In this document: in pieces, positions 8,701-17,951 of the stretch
Layout: every line of letters begins with the position of its first letter
How positions within the stretch are numbered: the stretch's first letter is position 1
Source of the DNA: an uncultured Alphaproteobacteria bacterium
Lineage (GTDB): Bacteria > Pseudomonadota > Alphaproteobacteria > CADEGL01
Assembly (NCBI GenBank): GCA_902826885.1
Contig: CADEGL010000028.1
Coordinates: 1-42,327, forward strand
DNA length: 42,327 bases
Direction: 5' to 3'
Notes under the pieces: generated by a model
What the model saw: the letters and a program-made list of their open reading frames with translations, nothing else
The model's database searches: none
Told to the model about the DNA's origin: nothing
Made by a program: the position numbers and the translations under genes

Positions 8701-9698
8701 CGGATGGTTGGCGCCCCAAAATGCCGGTAGCCGCCATGCCCCGTTTCCAGCGCGCGGCCCGCGGCGTCGCGCACCGTCACGCCGCCACCCGCCACCATCG
8801 TTCCAATATGCGTCAGCGCCGTACCCGTTTCCTTCGCCAGCGCCGTCAACGCGCCGTCTTGAGACACCGGCGCCGTGAACAGAATCTCGTAATCGTCGCC
8901 GCCGGTCAGGATGTCGCGCAGCCGCTCCGGCGCATGCATCAGCACGACGCGGGCCGCGGCGGACAACGGAACCCGCGCCGCCTCGATCTCGGCACCCAGG
9001 CCAGACGCGTCGCAAATGTGGCGCAGATCGCCCACCAGCCCATCCGATACATCCATCGCCGCGTGCGCCACGCCGACAAGCCGCGGCCCAAGCGTCACCC
9101 GCGGACGCGGCAAACGATAACGATCCGCGAGCAACCTCTCCGCATCGGCATCCAAACCTAGAGACTCGCCGCGCGCGGCGGCCAAGCCCAGCGCACCGTC
9201 ACCGATGGTGCCCGAGACCCAAATGCCGTCGCCATCCCGCGCGCCGCCGCGGCGCAGCGTCCGTCCCTGGGCGACCTCGCCCATCGCGGTAACGGACAAG
9301 GTGGTCGGACCGGGTGTCGCGGTGGTGTCGCCCCCGGCGAGGGAAACGCCGAACTCGTCCTGGTCTTTCGCCAGGCCGTTCGCGAAGGACGCGATCCACG
9401 ATTCGTCCACGGCGGGGCCCAGCGCGAGGGTCATCAGGTAGACGGTCGGAGTGGCACCCTTGGCGGCCAAGTCGGACAGGTTCACCCGCAACATTTTGCG
9501 CGCGATCAGGTCCGGCGGGTCGTTGGAAAGGAAATGGACGCCTTCGACCAGCGCGTCCGCCGTCACGACCAGTTCGCGGCCCGCACCCACGCGCAACGCG
9601 GCGGCGTCATCGGACAATCCCATCGCGCCTTCGCATTTCGCCGCGAGCGGCTTGAAATGGCGCGCGATGATCTCGAACTCATCGAGGCGTCTTGGCAT
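8697..9698 (-). CDS. thiL: Thiamine-monophosphate kinase
   Basis: ThiL phosphorylates thiamine monophosphate to the coenzyme thiamine diphosphate with ATP. The 333-residue protein has the family start DEFEIIARHF, the metal-binding pair D30-D31 (GLSDDAAAL), VNLSDLAAKGATP, AGGDTT and the MDVSDGLVGDL motif, followed by the GGDDYEILFT signature. Length is normal. It overlaps the nusB 3' end by 20 bases and the MFS start by 4, so it is embedded in the rib-nusB-thiL transcript. Confidence 0.97.
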   Translation of the reverse strand: MPRRLDEFEIIARHFKPLAAKCEGAMGLSDDAAALRVGAGRELVVTADALVEGVHFLSNDPPDLIARKMLRVNLSDLAAKGATPTVYLMTLALGPAVDESWIASFANGLAKDQDEFGVSLAGGDTTATPGPTTLSVTAMGEVAQGRTLRRGGARDGDGIWVSGTIGDGALGLAAARGESLGLDADAERLLADRYRLPRPRVTLGPRLVGVAHAAMDVSDGLVGDLRHICDASGLGAEIEAARVPLSAAARVVLMHAPERLRDILTGGDDYEILFTAPVSQDGALTALAKETGTALTHIGTMVAGGGVTVRDAAGRALETGHGGYRHFGAPTIR

Positions 9699-10185
9699 CG
9701 GCTTGCATCTCGCCTGCGCGCAGGGAGCGCGCCAGCTTGTCCAGGACGCCGTTCACCAGTCCGGTCTCGCGCTCGGCGAAGAAAGCGTGACTGATGCCGA
9801 CATGCTCGGCCAAGGCAACCCGTGCCGGCACGTCGAGCCGCGCCAAAATCTCGAAGGTTCCCGCGCGCAAGACGACCCGTAGCAGCAATTCGAGGCGCTC
9901 GACCGTCAGGTCGCGCGCAAGGGCGCCGGCGATAAGCTGGTCGATCTCGCCCTTGCGCTCCACCACGCCCTTGACGATGTCGTCGAAGAAATCGCGGTCG
10001 AACGAGGGATTCTCGCCGCCATCCAATGTCTCGACCGCGAAGCGGCCCGGGAACTCGCCCAACACGGCCGCGGATGGCTTCTCGCCCGAAATCTCAAGCT
10101 GGTAGAGCGCCTGTACCGCGGCAAGCCGCGCCGCGCGGCGCGCCGACGGCTGGTCATCTGTCTTGGGACGGGTTTCGGTGTTCAT
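9679..10185 (-). CDS. nusB: Transcription antitermination factor NusB
   Basis: NusB binds boxA RNA with NusE (S10) and supports antitermination in rRNA operons. The 168-residue protein shows RRAARLAAVQALYQLEISG (about 15-33), the acidic FDRDFFDDIVKGV helix and the C-terminal DVPARVALAEHVGISHAFFAERETGLVNGVLDKLAR, all diagnostic. ATG 10185 shares bases with the ribH stop (TGATG), so ribH and nusB are coupled; this ribH-nusB order is conserved. A longer open frame to 10290 is not homologous and lies inside ribH. Confidence 0.96.
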   Translation of the reverse strand: MNTETRPKTDDQPSARRAARLAAVQALYQLEISGEKPSAAVLGEFPGRFAVETLDGGENPSFDRDFFDDIVKGVVERKGEIDQLIAGALARDLTVERLELLLRVVLRAGTFEILARLDVPARVALAEHVGISHAFFAERETGLVNGVLDKLARSLRAGEMQADAKTPR

Positions 10186-10628
10186 CAGCGGGCTGCGAGG
10201 TTGAAGCGGCGGCGCAAAGCCAGCATGTCCAGGCACGCGCGCGCGGCACCGCCGCCTTTGTCCTGGCGGTCGACCCGCGCGCGGTCCCAAGCCTGGGCTT
10301 CGTTCTCGACCGTGATGATGCCGTAACCGATGGCGATGGCATGCCGAATGGCCAAATCCTGAAGCCCGCGCGCGCTCTCGCCGCAGACGTAATCATAATG
10401 CGTCGTTTCGCCCCGGATCACGCAGCCCAGCGCGACATAGCCGTCATAGGAACCCGTCTGGACCGCCATCTGGACGGCGGCGGGAATCTCGAAGGCGCCC
10501 GGGACGGTGATTCGGTCGAATGCGGCTCCGGCACTTTCCAAAGCGGCGACCGCGCCGCGCGCCATCTCGTCGGCGATCGCCTCGTAGTAGCGCGCTTCTA
10601 CGATCAGGATACGGGAACGCTCGGCCAT
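10185..10628 (-). CDS. ribH: 6,7-dimethyl-8-ribityllumazine synthase
   Basis: Lumazine synthase condenses 5-amino-6-ribitylaminouracil with dihydroxybutanone phosphate. The 147-residue protein has the N-terminal ILIVEARYYEAIAD, VPGAFEIPAAVQ and the catalytic GCVIRGETTHYDYVC with the proton-transfer H77. Length and order are normal. It lies 3 bases after the ribBX gene and overlaps nusB, so it is part of the riboflavin operon. Its expected partner, riboflavin synthase, is two genes upstream. Confidence 0.97.
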   Translation of the reverse strand: MAERSRILIVEARYYEAIADEMARGAVAALESAGAAFDRITVPGAFEIPAAVQMAVQTGSYDGYVALGCVIRGETTHYDYVCGESARGLQDLAIRHAIAIGYGIITVENEAQAWDRARVDRQDKGGGAARACLDMLALRRRFNLAAR

Positions 10629-10631
10629 CGC

Positions 10632-11756
10632 TCAGCCTTCCAGAAACGGCACGGCGCGGCGCTCGACGACTTTCAACCCATAACCTTCGAGGCCGACGAT
10701 GGTGCGTGGCGTGTTGGTGAGAAGAACCATTTCCTTAACGCCAAGGTCGAGAAGAATCTGGGCGCCCACGCCGTAATCGCGCAGCTCGCCGCCGCCGGGC
10801 GTGCGCTCGCCGTTCCGGATTCGGACCCGATCGGACAGGCTGGTCGGTGTCGGCTCGCGGATCAACACGACCACGCCCCTGCCCTCGTTCGCGATCAGGC
10901 GCATGGCCGAATGCAACTCGTGACCACGGCCGGGCGTACGCTCGCCCAACACATCCGTCAGAAGATTGAGCGCGTGCATGCGCACCAGCACCGGGCCCGG
11001 CTGAGACAAATCGCCCTTCACCAGCGCCACGTGCTCCGCATAGGCCACGCGGTTGCGGTAGACGTACATCTTGAATTCGCCGCCGTGAATGCTTTGCAGC
11101 GCCGTTTCAACCTGGCGCTCGACGATGCGCTCCTTGCGGCGGCGATAGTTGATCAGGTCGGCGATCGTCGCGATCTTCAAACCGTGGTGCTGGCAAAACG
11201 ACACCAAGTCCGGCAACCGCGCCATGGTGCCGTCGTCGTTCATGATCTCGCAGATCACGCCCGAGGGATTGAGCCCCGCCAGCCGCGCGATATCCACCGC
11301 GGCCTCGGTGTGGCCGGCACGAACCAGAACGCCGCCGTCGCGCGCCACCAGCGGGAAGACGTGGCCGGGGCTGGTGATATCGTCACGTCCCTTGCTGGGA
11401 TCGATCGCGACCGCGATGGTGCGCGCGCGATCAGAAGCCGAAATACCAGTCGCGATTCCCTCGCGCGCCTCGATCGACACCGTGAACGCCGTCTGATGCC
11501 GCGACAGGTTGTTCTGCGACATCAGCGGCAGGCCCAGCTTGCTGACCCGCTCGTGCGGAAGCGCCAGGCAGATCAAGCCGCGGCCGAAGCGCGCCATGAA
11601 GGTGATGGCCTGAGGCGTCGCCATCTGCGCGGGGATGACCAGATCGCCTTCGTTCTCGCGATCCTCGTCGTCGACCAGCACCACCATGCGGCCGTTGCGC
11701 GCGTCTTCGATGATCTCCTCGATGGAGGAAAGATAATCGCGATACGAGGTCGTCAT
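10632..11756 (-). CDS. ribB: 3,4-dihydroxy-2-butanone 4-phosphate synthase with degenerate GTP cyclohydrolase II domain (RibBX type)
   Basis: Residues 1-205 form an intact DHBP synthase, making the four-carbon unit of riboflavin: DDEDRENEGDLVIPA (29-43), RHQTAFTVSIEA (86-97), TGISASDRARTI, SPGHVFPL and RAGHTEAAVDI with ICE at 168-170. Residues about 207-374 have the GTP cyclohydrolase II fold signs (LTNTPRTIVGLEGYGL) but the zinc site is gone: where the family has three cysteines the sequence is VRMHALNLLTDVLGE. This is the alphaproteobacterial RibBX arrangement, so cyclohydrolase activity probably comes from another gene. Start is ATG 11756; ten codons upstream in frame are not conserved. 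One base separates it from ribE. Confidence 0.93.
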   Translation of the reverse strand: MTTSYRDYLSSIEEIIEDARNGRMVVLVDDEDRENEGDLVIPAQMATPQAITFMARFGRGLICLALPHERVSKLGLPLMSQNNLSRHQTAFTVSIEAREGIATGISASDRARTIAVAIDPSKGRDDITSPGHVFPLVARDGGVLVRAGHTEAAVDIARLAGLNPSGVICEIMNDDGTMARLPDLVSFCQHHGLKIATIADLINYRRRKERIVERQVETALQSIHGGEFKMYVYRNRVAYAEHVALVKGDLSQPGPVLVRMHALNLLTDVLGERTPGRGHELHSAMRLIANEGRGVVVLIREPTPTSLSDRVRIRNGERTPGGGELRDYGVGAQILLDLGVKEMVLLTNTPRTIVGLEGYGLKVVERRAVPFLEG

Positions 11757-11757
11757 G

Positions 11758-12360
11758 TCAGCTCCGTCCCGCAAGCCGGGCGGCATAGCGCGCCAGCAGA
11801 TCGACTTCCAAATTCAACCTATCGCCGGGAGCGAGAGCGCCGAAGGTGGTGTGCACGCGGGTGTGCTCGATGATATTCACGCCGAATTGCGCACCACCGC
11901 CCGGAATATCCCGGACTTCGTTCACCGTCAGCGAGACACCATCGAGCGCGACCGATCCCTTTGAGGCGATATAACGCGCCACCTCCGCGCCGGTCTCGAT
12001 CACAAAACGCACGCTGTCGCCTTCGGGCTCGCGGGAAACGGCCAATGCCGTGGCGTCGATATGCCCCGTGACCAAATGCCCCCCCAGTTCAGCGCCAAGC
12101 GAAAGCGGGCGCTCGAAATTCACATGGGTTCCGGCCTTCCAAGAACCGAGCGTCGTGCGCGCCAATGTCTCGGCCGACGCCTTGGCCGCGAACCAGCCAG
12201 GCCCCTTCTCGATCACGGTGAGACACGGCCCGCTGCACGCGATCGAGGCGCCGATTTCGACCGAGCTCATGTCATAGCCGGTCGCGAACGCGAAACGGGT
12301 GTCGCCCGCGCGTTCGACGGCCGTGACGCGGCCTAGGTCCGTGATGATTCCCGTGAACAT
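11758..12360 (-). CDS. ribE: Riboflavin synthase alpha chain
   Basis: Riboflavin synthase dismutates two lumazine molecules to riboflavin. The 200-residue protein starts with the diagnostic MFTGIITDLGRV and has two tandem lumazine-binding repeats: the first with IACSGPCLTV and LGGHLVTGHID, the second with GSVALDGVSLTVNEV and GVNIIEHT. Length is normal. It lies 12 bases after ribD and one base before ribBX. Confidence 0.97.
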   Translation of the reverse strand: MFTGIITDLGRVTAVERAGDTRFAFATGYDMSSVEIGASIACSGPCLTVIEKGPGWFAAKASAETLARTTLGSWKAGTHVNFERPLSLGAELGGHLVTGHIDATALAVSREPEGDSVRFVIETGAEVARYIASKGSVALDGVSLTVNEVRDIPGGGAQFGVNIIEHTRVHTTFGALAPGDRLNLEVDLLARYAARLAGRS

Positions 12361-12372
12361 GCGCGGCCTAAA

Positions 12373-13458
12373 CTATTCCCGGCGCGCATAGGTTTCCAGG
12401 ACATCGTCGCCCGCGCGGCGCATGGCGATACGGCGGAAACGCCGGATGTCGGCCAGTTTATCCGCGCCGTAGGGCTGGGCGACGGGTGTGCCGTCGCCGC
12501 CGATGATGCCGCCGGAGCGGAACCACGCCAACCGGTCGACCAGACCCGTGGCCAGCAGCGCCGCGGCCAGATGACTGCCGCCCTCCACCATCACGCGCGT
12601 CAGCCCCAACGCGCCCAGTCTGCGAAGAATGCGGCCCGTGGGCGGCTGATCGGTCGCCTCGCTGTCCACTTCGACGATCTCGACGCCCGCCTGGGCATAG
12701 GCCTCGATCCGCGCCGAATTGCCATCCGCCCGCGTGACCAGCCAAGTCGGCGTCTCGCGCGCGGTGCGAACAACGGCGCTGGTGAGCGGAAGCCGTAAGC
12801 GTCCATCCACCACGATGCGGACGGGGGAGCGGCCTGCTAGGCCGGGCAGCCGGCACGTCAGGCTGGGGTCGTCGGCGATGGCGGTGCCGATACCGACCAT
12901 GACCGCATCGTGCGAGGCGCGCAGCCCATGCGCCCAATCGCGCGCAACCTCGCCCGTGATCCACTGGCTGTCACCGCTGCGGGTCGCGATCCGCCCATCG
13001 AGCGTGGTCGCGGCCTTGAGCGTGACCAACGGCCGCCCAGCACCAACACGCAGGAAGAATCCGGCATTAAGCTCCGCCGCCTCCGGCTCGCAAACGCCTT
13101 CGTCGACGCGCATGCCCGCCTCGCGCAACCGGGCGATGCCGCGGCCCGACACGCGCGGATCAAGGTCCGTCTTGGCCACAACCGCGCGCGCGATTCCCGC
13201 CGCGACGAGAGCGTCGGCGCATGGCGGCGTCTTACCGGTGTGACTGCAAGGCTCGAGGCTGACATAGGCGGTCGCGCCCCGCGCGCGGGCGCCGGCACGC
13301 CGCAGCGCCTCGGTTTCCGCGTGCGGACGCCCCCCAGGCTGCGTCCAGCCCCGGCCAACCACCTCTCCATCGGGCGCCGCGATCACGCAACCCACGGCCG
13401 GATTTGGCCAGACCGTGCCGAGCCCGCGCCTTGCCAGCGCGAGCGCGACACGCATCAT
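12373..13458 (-). CDS. ribD: Bifunctional pyrimidine deaminase/reductase RibD
   Basis: RibD deaminates and reduces the pyrimidine intermediate of riboflavin synthesis. From ATG 13458 the product is 361 residues. The N-terminal cytidine-deaminase-like domain carries H46-A-E48 and the zinc cysteines C71 and C80 in PCSHTGKTPPC; the C-terminal reductase domain begins near RPLVTLKAATTLDGRIAT and contains SQWITG, SHDAVMVGIGTAIADDP and MVEGGSHLAAALL. The upstream part of the frame overlaps nrdR and is unrelated, hence this start, 10 bases after the nrdR stop; no clear ribosome site, so coupling is likely. Confidence 0.95.
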   Translation of the reverse strand: MMRVALALARRGLGTVWPNPAVGCVIAAPDGEVVGRGWTQPGGRPHAETEALRRAGARARGATAYVSLEPCSHTGKTPPCADALVAAGIARAVVAKTDLDPRVSGRGIARLREAGMRVDEGVCEPEAAELNAGFFLRVGAGRPLVTLKAATTLDGRIATRSGDSQWITGEVARDWAHGLRASHDAVMVGIGTAIADDPSLTCRLPGLAGRSPVRIVVDGRLRLPLTSAVVRTARETPTWLVTRADGNSARIEAYAQAGVEIVEVDSEATDQPPTGRILRRLGALGLTRVMVEGGSHLAAALLATGLVDRLAWFRSGGIIGGDGTPVAQPYGADKLADIRRFRRIAMRRAGDDVLETYARRE

Positions 13459-13468
13459 TCGTGTGTCG

Positions 13469-13939
13469 TTACTTGTCGTCGCGCTCGACGATGCCACCGA
13501 GCGAGCCCACGAATTCCTCGAAGTCCTTCGCCTCGCGGAAATTGCGATAGACGGAAGCGAAACGGACATAAGCAACGGGGTCGAGACTGGCCAGCGCGTC
13601 CATCACCAGCTCGCCAATCACATGGGAGGGCACATCGCTCTCGCCGGAGCTTTCCAGCCGCCGCACGATACCGTTGATCATGCGCTCGATCCGGTCGGGC
13701 TCGATCGGACGCTTCCGCGTGGCCAGGTTGATCGAGCGCATCAGCTTCTCGCGGTCGAACGGCATGCGTTGGCCGTCCTTCTTCACCACGGTCAGCTCGC
13801 GCAACTGCACGCGTTCGAACGTGGTGAAGCGCGAACCGCAGGCCGGGCACGAACGCCGCCGCCTGATGGCCGAATTGTCCTCGGTCGGCCGCGAGTCCTT
13901 CACTTGCGTGTCGTCATGACCGCAGAACGGACAGCGCAT
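13469..13939 (-). CDS. nrdR: Transcriptional repressor NrdR
   Basis: NrdR senses ATP/dATP and represses ribonucleotide reductase genes by binding NrdR boxes. The 156-residue protein has the N-terminal zinc ribbon with C3, C6, C31 and C34 (MRCPFCG and CPACG), the [21 protein letters not shown] segment, and the ATP-cone domain ([16 protein letters not shown], residues about 50-65). The glyA-nrdR-ribD order is the usual alphaproteobacterial one; no nrd gene is in this window. Confidence 0.97.
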   Translation of the reverse strand: MRCPFCGHDDTQVKDSRPTEDNSAIRRRRSCPACGSRFTTFERVQLRELTVVKKDGQRMPFDREKLMRSINLATRKRPIEPDRIERMINGIVRRLESSGESDVPSHVIGELVMDALASLDPVAYVRFASVYRNFREAKDFEEFVGSLGGIVERDDK

Positions 13940-13962
13940 GAATCCCCTCCCCCGCGTTTCTC

Positions 13963-15279
13963 TCAGATCGCTTCGTTATAGATCGGAAAACGTCTGCACA
14001 GATCGATGACCTTGGCTTTCGCCGCCGCCTCGGCCACGCCGTTTCCGTCCGGATTTGTCTTTAGCCCGTCCAACACGTCGGCGATCAGTCCGCCGACGGC
14101 ACGGAACTCCGCAACGCCGAAGCCGCGCGTGGTGCCGGCAGGCGTTCCCAACCGGACGCCGGATGTGATGGCCGGCTTCTCCGGATCGAATGGCACGCCG
14201 TTCTTGTTGCAGGTCAGATTCGCGCGGCCGAGCGTGGCTTCCGCGGCCTTGCCCGTCAGCTTGTTCCGGCGCAGATCGACCAGCATCAGGTGCGTGTCGG
14301 TGCCGCCGGAGACGATGTCGTAACCGCGCTGCATGAGCGTGTCGGCCAAAGCGTGCGCGTTGCCCACGACGTCGCGCGCGTAATCGCGGAACGACGGTTC
14401 CAACGCCTCGCCCAGCGCCACGGCCTTGGCGGCGATCACGTGCATCAGAGGGCCGCCTTGCAAGCCCGGGAAGACCGCCGAGTTGATCTTCTTCGCGATC
14501 TCCTCGTCGTTCGTCAGCACCATGCCGCCGCGCGGGCCGCGCAACGTCTTATGCGTGGTCGTGGTGACGATATGGGCGTGCGGGAACGGGCTGGGATGGG
14601 TGCCGCCCGCGACCAGCCCCGCGAAATGCGCCATGTCGACGAACAGGAGCGCGCCGACCGCATCGGCGATGGCGCGAAAGCGCGCGAAATCGATGATGCG
14701 CGGATAGGCCGAGCCGCCCGCGATGATCATCTTGGGCTTTTTCGCGCGGGCCAGCGCTTCGACCTCGTCGTAGTCGATGCGGCCGTCCTGGCGCCGGACG
14801 CCGTAGGCAACCGCGTCGAACCACTTGCCGGAAAAGTTGGGTGGCGCACCGTGCGTCAAATGCCCGCCCGCCGACAGAGACATGCCCAAGATCGTGTCGC
14901 CCGGCTTCGCCAGCGCGAAGAACACGGCCATGTTGGCTTGCGCGCCCGAATGCGGCTGCACGTTGACGAATTTGCAACCGAACAGTTCCTTCGCCCGGTC
15001 GATGGCCATCTGCTCGGCCACGTCGACATACTCGCAACCGCCATAGTACCGGCGGCCGGGATAGCCCTCGGCGTACTTATTTGTCAGGACGGAACCCTGC
15101 GCTTCGAGCACCGCGCGGGAAACGATGTTCTCGGACGCGATCAACTCGATATGCTCTTGCTGGCGCCTAAGCTCGTCGCGCAGCGATTGGAACAGGGCCG
15201 CGTCGCGCGCGGCGACACCGGCCGAAAAGAAACCCGAGGCATCGGAAGAAGGCCGCGGCTTTGAAACACTGACGTTCAT
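13963..15279 (-). CDS. glyA: Serine hydroxymethyltransferase
   Basis: GlyA interconverts serine and glycine with tetrahydrofolate, the main source of one-carbon units. The 438-residue product has [19 protein letters not shown] (45-63), [29 protein letters not shown] and the PLP-binding K244 in [13 protein letters not shown]. Start ATG 15279 gives a short extension before the conserved [10 protein letters not shown]; the 107 codons upstream are the shadow of rpiB. It lies 7 bases after rpiB, so the two are probably co-transcribed. Confidence 0.97.
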   Translation of the reverse strand: MNVSVSKPRPSSDASGFFSAGVAARDAALFQSLRDELRRQQEHIELIASENIVSRAVLEAQGSVLTNKYAEGYPGRRYYGGCEYVDVAEQMAIDRAKELFGCKFVNVQPHSGAQANMAVFFALAKPGDTILGMSLSAGGHLTHGAPPNFSGKWFDAVAYGVRRQDGRIDYDEVEALARAKKPKMIIAGGSAYPRIIDFARFRAIADAVGALLFVDMAHFAGLVAGGTHPSPFPHAHIVTTTTHKTLRGPRGGMVLTNDEEIAKKINSAVFPGLQGGPLMHVIAAKAVALGEALEPSFRDYARDVVGNAHALADTLMQRGYDIVSGGTDTHLMLVDLRRNKLTGKAAEATLGRANLTCNKNGVPFDPEKPAITSGVRLGTPAGTTRGFGVAEFRAVGGLIADVLDGLKTNPDGNGVAEAAAKAKVIDLCRRFPIYNEAI

Positions 15280-15286
15280 AATGCTC

Positions 15287-15724
15287 TCAACCCAATTTCG
15301 CGATGCGCCGGGAATGGCGCTCGCCGCCGTCGAACGGCGTTTCCAAAAAAATCTTGAGGCAATCCCTCGCCACCTCGACACCGACCAAACGCGCGCCGAG
15401 CGCCAGGACATTGGCGTCGTTATGCTGACGCGCCAAACGCGCGGCGGTGGCGTCGCCGCACGGCGCGGCACGCACACCCTTGAACCGGTTGGCGGCGATG
15501 CTGATGCCCAATCCCGTGCCGCACACGACGACGCCGCGCGATGCCTTGCCGTCGGTGATCGCGCGCGCGACCGCCGTGCCGAAATCGGGGTAGTCGACAC
15601 TGGTCTCGCTGTCGGTGCCGAGATCCAGAACGCGCAAGCCCATACCCTCCATCTCCTTGCGGAGAAGGCTTTTTAACTCCACGCCGGCATGGTCGGCGGC
15701 AATGGCGACGGTGTCCGATGGCAT
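15287..15724 (-). CDS. rpiB: Ribose-5-phosphate isomerase B
   Basis: RpiB interconverts ribose-5-phosphate and ribulose-5-phosphate, the latter being the substrate of RibB further down the cluster. The 145-residue protein opens with [13 protein letters not shown] and contains the active-site cysteine C68 in [16 protein letters not shown], and [13 protein letters not shown]. The chosen ATG fits the family N-terminus; a longer frame (to 15853) runs into the control region. It is the first gene of the rpiB-glyA-nrdR-rib block. Confidence 0.95.
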   Translation of the reverse strand: MPSDTVAIAADHAGVELKSLLRKEMEGMGLRVLDLGTDSETSVDYPDFGTAVARAITDGKASRGVVVCGTGLGISIAANRFKGVRAAPCGDATAARLARQHNDANVLALGARLVGVEVARDCLKIFLETPFDGGERHSRRIAKLG

Positions 15725-16100
15725 CGGGCTCGGGAATCCAGTTAGCGGCTCTCGGAAAGAGTTTTCATACCATATGTCGAATGGCTGCACCACCCCGCCA
15801 CTAGCGCTCGAAGGCTCGAAACCGCCACGCGGCCGCGGTTTTAGGCGCGGCAATGGCGCACGGAACGGCGCCTTCGATCCATTCCGCCCAATCGGAATGG
15901 AATTAAATCGAGGAATCCATGTCTACAACTGTACTTGGACTTGCCCGTCCCAAATATCGCCGAGGAATACCCATAGGAATATTGAACCACATTACGATTT
16001 ATTAAGCCGAGTTCGCGTTGACAGGCCTGTAAAACGCATGCCAGAAGGCGCAGCTTTTTAAAGCAATTCCCAGAACCCCCGTGGATAAAGGCTGTTTTGT
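15725..16100. promoter_or_regulatory. Divergent control region between rpiB and mucR
   Basis: These 376 bases hold no gene. The mucR side (about 15900-16060) is clearly richer in A and T than its surroundings, as expected of MucR-family targets, which prefer AT-rich DNA with TpA steps. A perfect TTGACA is at 16018-16023 facing mucR but has no good -10 at 16-18 bases. A 9-bp inverted repeat (TCCATTCCG, 6-base loop, CGGAATGGA) spans 15878-15901, and a 7-bp hairpin (AAACCGC/GCGGTTT) lies at 15819-15841. MucR genes elsewhere are autoregulated, so these may be its own sites; that is inference. Confidence 0.45.
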
Positions 16101-16544
16101 ATGGCTCAGGACGACCATAAAGCGAAGTCACCGCAATCGGATCTCTTGCGCATGACGGCAGACGTCGTCTCCGCCTATGTCGGCAACAACACATTACCGG
16201 TGAGCCAGGTGTCCGACGTGATCAAGTCGGTTTACGGCTCGCTGAGCGCCCTCGCGGGCGAAGGCGGCGGCGTGCATGGCGAAGGCTTGAAGCCGGCCGT
16301 GCCGATCCGCAAATCGATCGCGCCCGACTATGTCGTCTGTCTCGAGGACGGCAAGCGCCTGAAAATGCTCAAGCGGCACCTGCGCACGACCTACGGGCTG
16401 ACACCCGACGAATACCGCGCCAAGTGGGGCCTGCCGGCGGATTATCCGATGGTCGCACCCAACTACGCCGCCCAGCGTTCGGCCTTCGCGAAGAAGATCG
16501 GCTTGGGGCGCAAGCCGGGCCGCAGGCGCAAGTCGCGCGGCTAG
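16101..16544 (+). CDS. mucR: MucR/Ros-family transcriptional regulator with an altered zinc site
   Basis: MucR/Ros proteins are zinc-finger, H-NS-like regulators of exopolysaccharide, cell-surface and cell-cycle genes in alphaproteobacteria. The 147-residue protein has the N-terminal oligomerisation segment and the core YVVCLEDGKRLKMLKRHL (77-94) followed by LTPDEYRAKWGLPADYPMVAPNYA, which is diagnostic. C80, D83 and H93 are present, but the second histidine expected at 97 or 98 is replaced (HLRTTYG), so zinc binding may be lost, as in some Mesorhizobium relatives. AAAGG lies nine bases upstream of ATG. It ends in a strong terminator. Confidence 0.93.
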   Translation: MAQDDHKAKSPQSDLLRMTADVVSAYVGNNTLPVSQVSDVIKSVYGSLSALAGEGGGVHGEGLKPAVPIRKSIAPDYVVCLEDGKRLKMLKRHLRTTYGLTPDEYRAKWGLPADYPMVAPNYAAQRSAFAKKIGLGRKPGRRRKSRG

Positions 16545-16556
16545 CTCGTTCTGTTT

Positions 16557-16599
16557 GGCCGCGGGCTGCGCCCCTAGGCGCGCCCGCGGCCTTCCTTTA
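16557..16599 (+). terminator. Intrinsic terminator after mucR
   Basis: A 10-bp perfect outer stem (16557-16566 with 16582-16591, GGCCGCGGGC type) encloses an inner 5-bp stem (GCGCC/GGCGC), with one unpaired T, then TTCCTTTA. It lies 12 bases past the mucR stop and isolates mucR from gcdH. Confidence 0.8.
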
Positions 16600-16667
16600 C
16601 AATTCACATTGCTGCGTTCGCCGTATCCGGCCGAGCGCGCCCCTACGGTCTTCAAGGAGTTTCAGCG

Positions 16668-17894
16668 ATGTCGTCATCGGACGCCGCCGTTCGCAAGCCG
16701 TCCGGCAAATCCTCGTCGAAGGTGGCTTTCCAATGGGAGGACCCTCTTCTGCTCGAGGGCCAACTCACCGAGGACGAGCGCATGATCCGCGACTCCGCGC
16801 GCCAGTACGCGCAGGAGAAGCTGATGCCGCGCATCCTGGAAGCCAACCGCCATGAGCGGTTCGATCGCGCCATCATCAGCGAGATGGGCGAGATGGGTTT
16901 CCTCGGCGCGCCGCTGCACGGCTATGACTGCGCCGGCGTCAACTACGTCTCCTACGGCCTGATCATCCGCGAGGTCGAGCGGGTCGACAGCGGCTACCGC
17001 TCCGCCCTTTCGGTTCAGTCGAGCCTCGTGATGTATCCGATCTACCAGTACGGCTCCGAGGCGCAGAAGCAGAAGTATCTGCCCCGTCTGGCCAAGGGCG
17101 AGATCGTCGGCTGTTTCGGCCTGACCGAGCCCGATTTCGGCTCCGATCCCGGCGGCATGAAGACCCGCGCCAAGAAAGGCGACGGCGGCTTCATCCTGAA
17201 CGGCGCCAAGATGTGGATCACCAACTCGCCCATCGCCGACGTGATGGTCGTGTGGGCCAAGGACGACGAAGGCCAGATCCGCGGCTACATCCTCGAGCGC
17301 GGCATGAAGGGACTGTCTACGCCCAAGATCGAAGGCAAGTTCTCGCTGCGCGCTTCGGCCACCGGCGAGATCGTGATGGACAACGTCTTCGTGCCGGAAG
17401 CCAACATGCTGCCCAACGCACGCGGCCTGGGCGGTCCGTTCGGCTGCCTCAACCGCGCGCGCTACGGCATCTCGTGGGGTGCGATGGGCGCGGCGGAGTT
17501 CTGCTGGCACGCGGCGCGCACCTACACGCTCGACCGCAAGCAGTTCGGCCGTCCCTTGGCCGCCAACCAGCTCATCCAGAAGAAGCTGGCCGACATGCAG
17601 ACCGAGATCGCCCTCGGCCTGCAGGGCTCGTTGCGCCTCGGCCGCATGATCGACGAAGGCACGGCCGCGCCGGAATCGACCTCGCTGATGAAGCGCAACA
17701 ATTGCGGCAAGGCCTTGGACATCGCGCGCATGGCGCGCGACATGCACGGCGGCAACGGCGTGTCGGACGAGTTCCACGTCATCCGCCACTGCATGAATTT
17801 GGAAGCCGTCAACACCTACGAGGGTACCCACGACATCCACGCCCTCATCCTGGGCCGCGCGCAGACCGGCATCCAGGCCTTCACCGGCGCATGA
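16668..17894 (+). CDS. gcdH: Glutaryl-CoA dehydrogenase
   Basis: This FAD enzyme oxidises and decarboxylates glutaryl-CoA to crotonyl-CoA in lysine and tryptophan breakdown. The 408-residue protein starts with [25 protein letters not shown], the glutaryl-CoA dehydrogenase N-terminus, and contains [33 protein letters not shown] and the catalytic glutamate E385 in [14 protein letters not shown], where the family differs from other acyl-CoA dehydrogenases. AAGGAG precedes ATG at nine bases. It is single between terminators. Confidence 0.95.
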   Translation: MSSSDAAVRKPSGKSSSKVAFQWEDPLLLEGQLTEDERMIRDSARQYAQEKLMPRILEANRHERFDRAIISEMGEMGFLGAPLHGYDCAGVNYVSYGLIIREVERVDSGYRSALSVQSSLVMYPIYQYGSEAQKQKYLPRLAKGEIVGCFGLTEPDFGSDPGGMKTRAKKGDGGFILNGAKMWITNSPIADVMVVWAKDDEGQIRGYILERGMKGLSTPKIEGKFSLRASATGEIVMDNVFVPEANMLPNARGLGGPFGCLNRARYGISWGAMGAAEFCWHAARTYTLDRKQFGRPLAANQLIQKKLADMQTEIALGLQGSLRLGRMIDEGTAAPESTSLMKRNNCGKALDIARMARDMHGGNGVSDEFHVIRHCMNLEAVNTYEGTHDIHALILGRAQTGIQAFTGA

Positions 17895-17902
17895 CGAAAA
17901 CC

Positions 17903-17924
17903 CGCGGCGCCTTCGGGCGCCGCG
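17903..17924. terminator. Hairpin between gcdH and the marR gene
   Basis: A perfect 9-bp stem (CGCGGCGCC/GGCGCCGCG) with a TTCG tetraloop lies 8 bases after the gcdH stop and 28 bases from the convergent marR stop. It has no clear U tract, so it may stabilise 3' ends or work bidirectionally. Confidence 0.6.
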
Positions 17925-17951
17925 GCTCGCCTGGATCGGGCCGTCTGGAAG

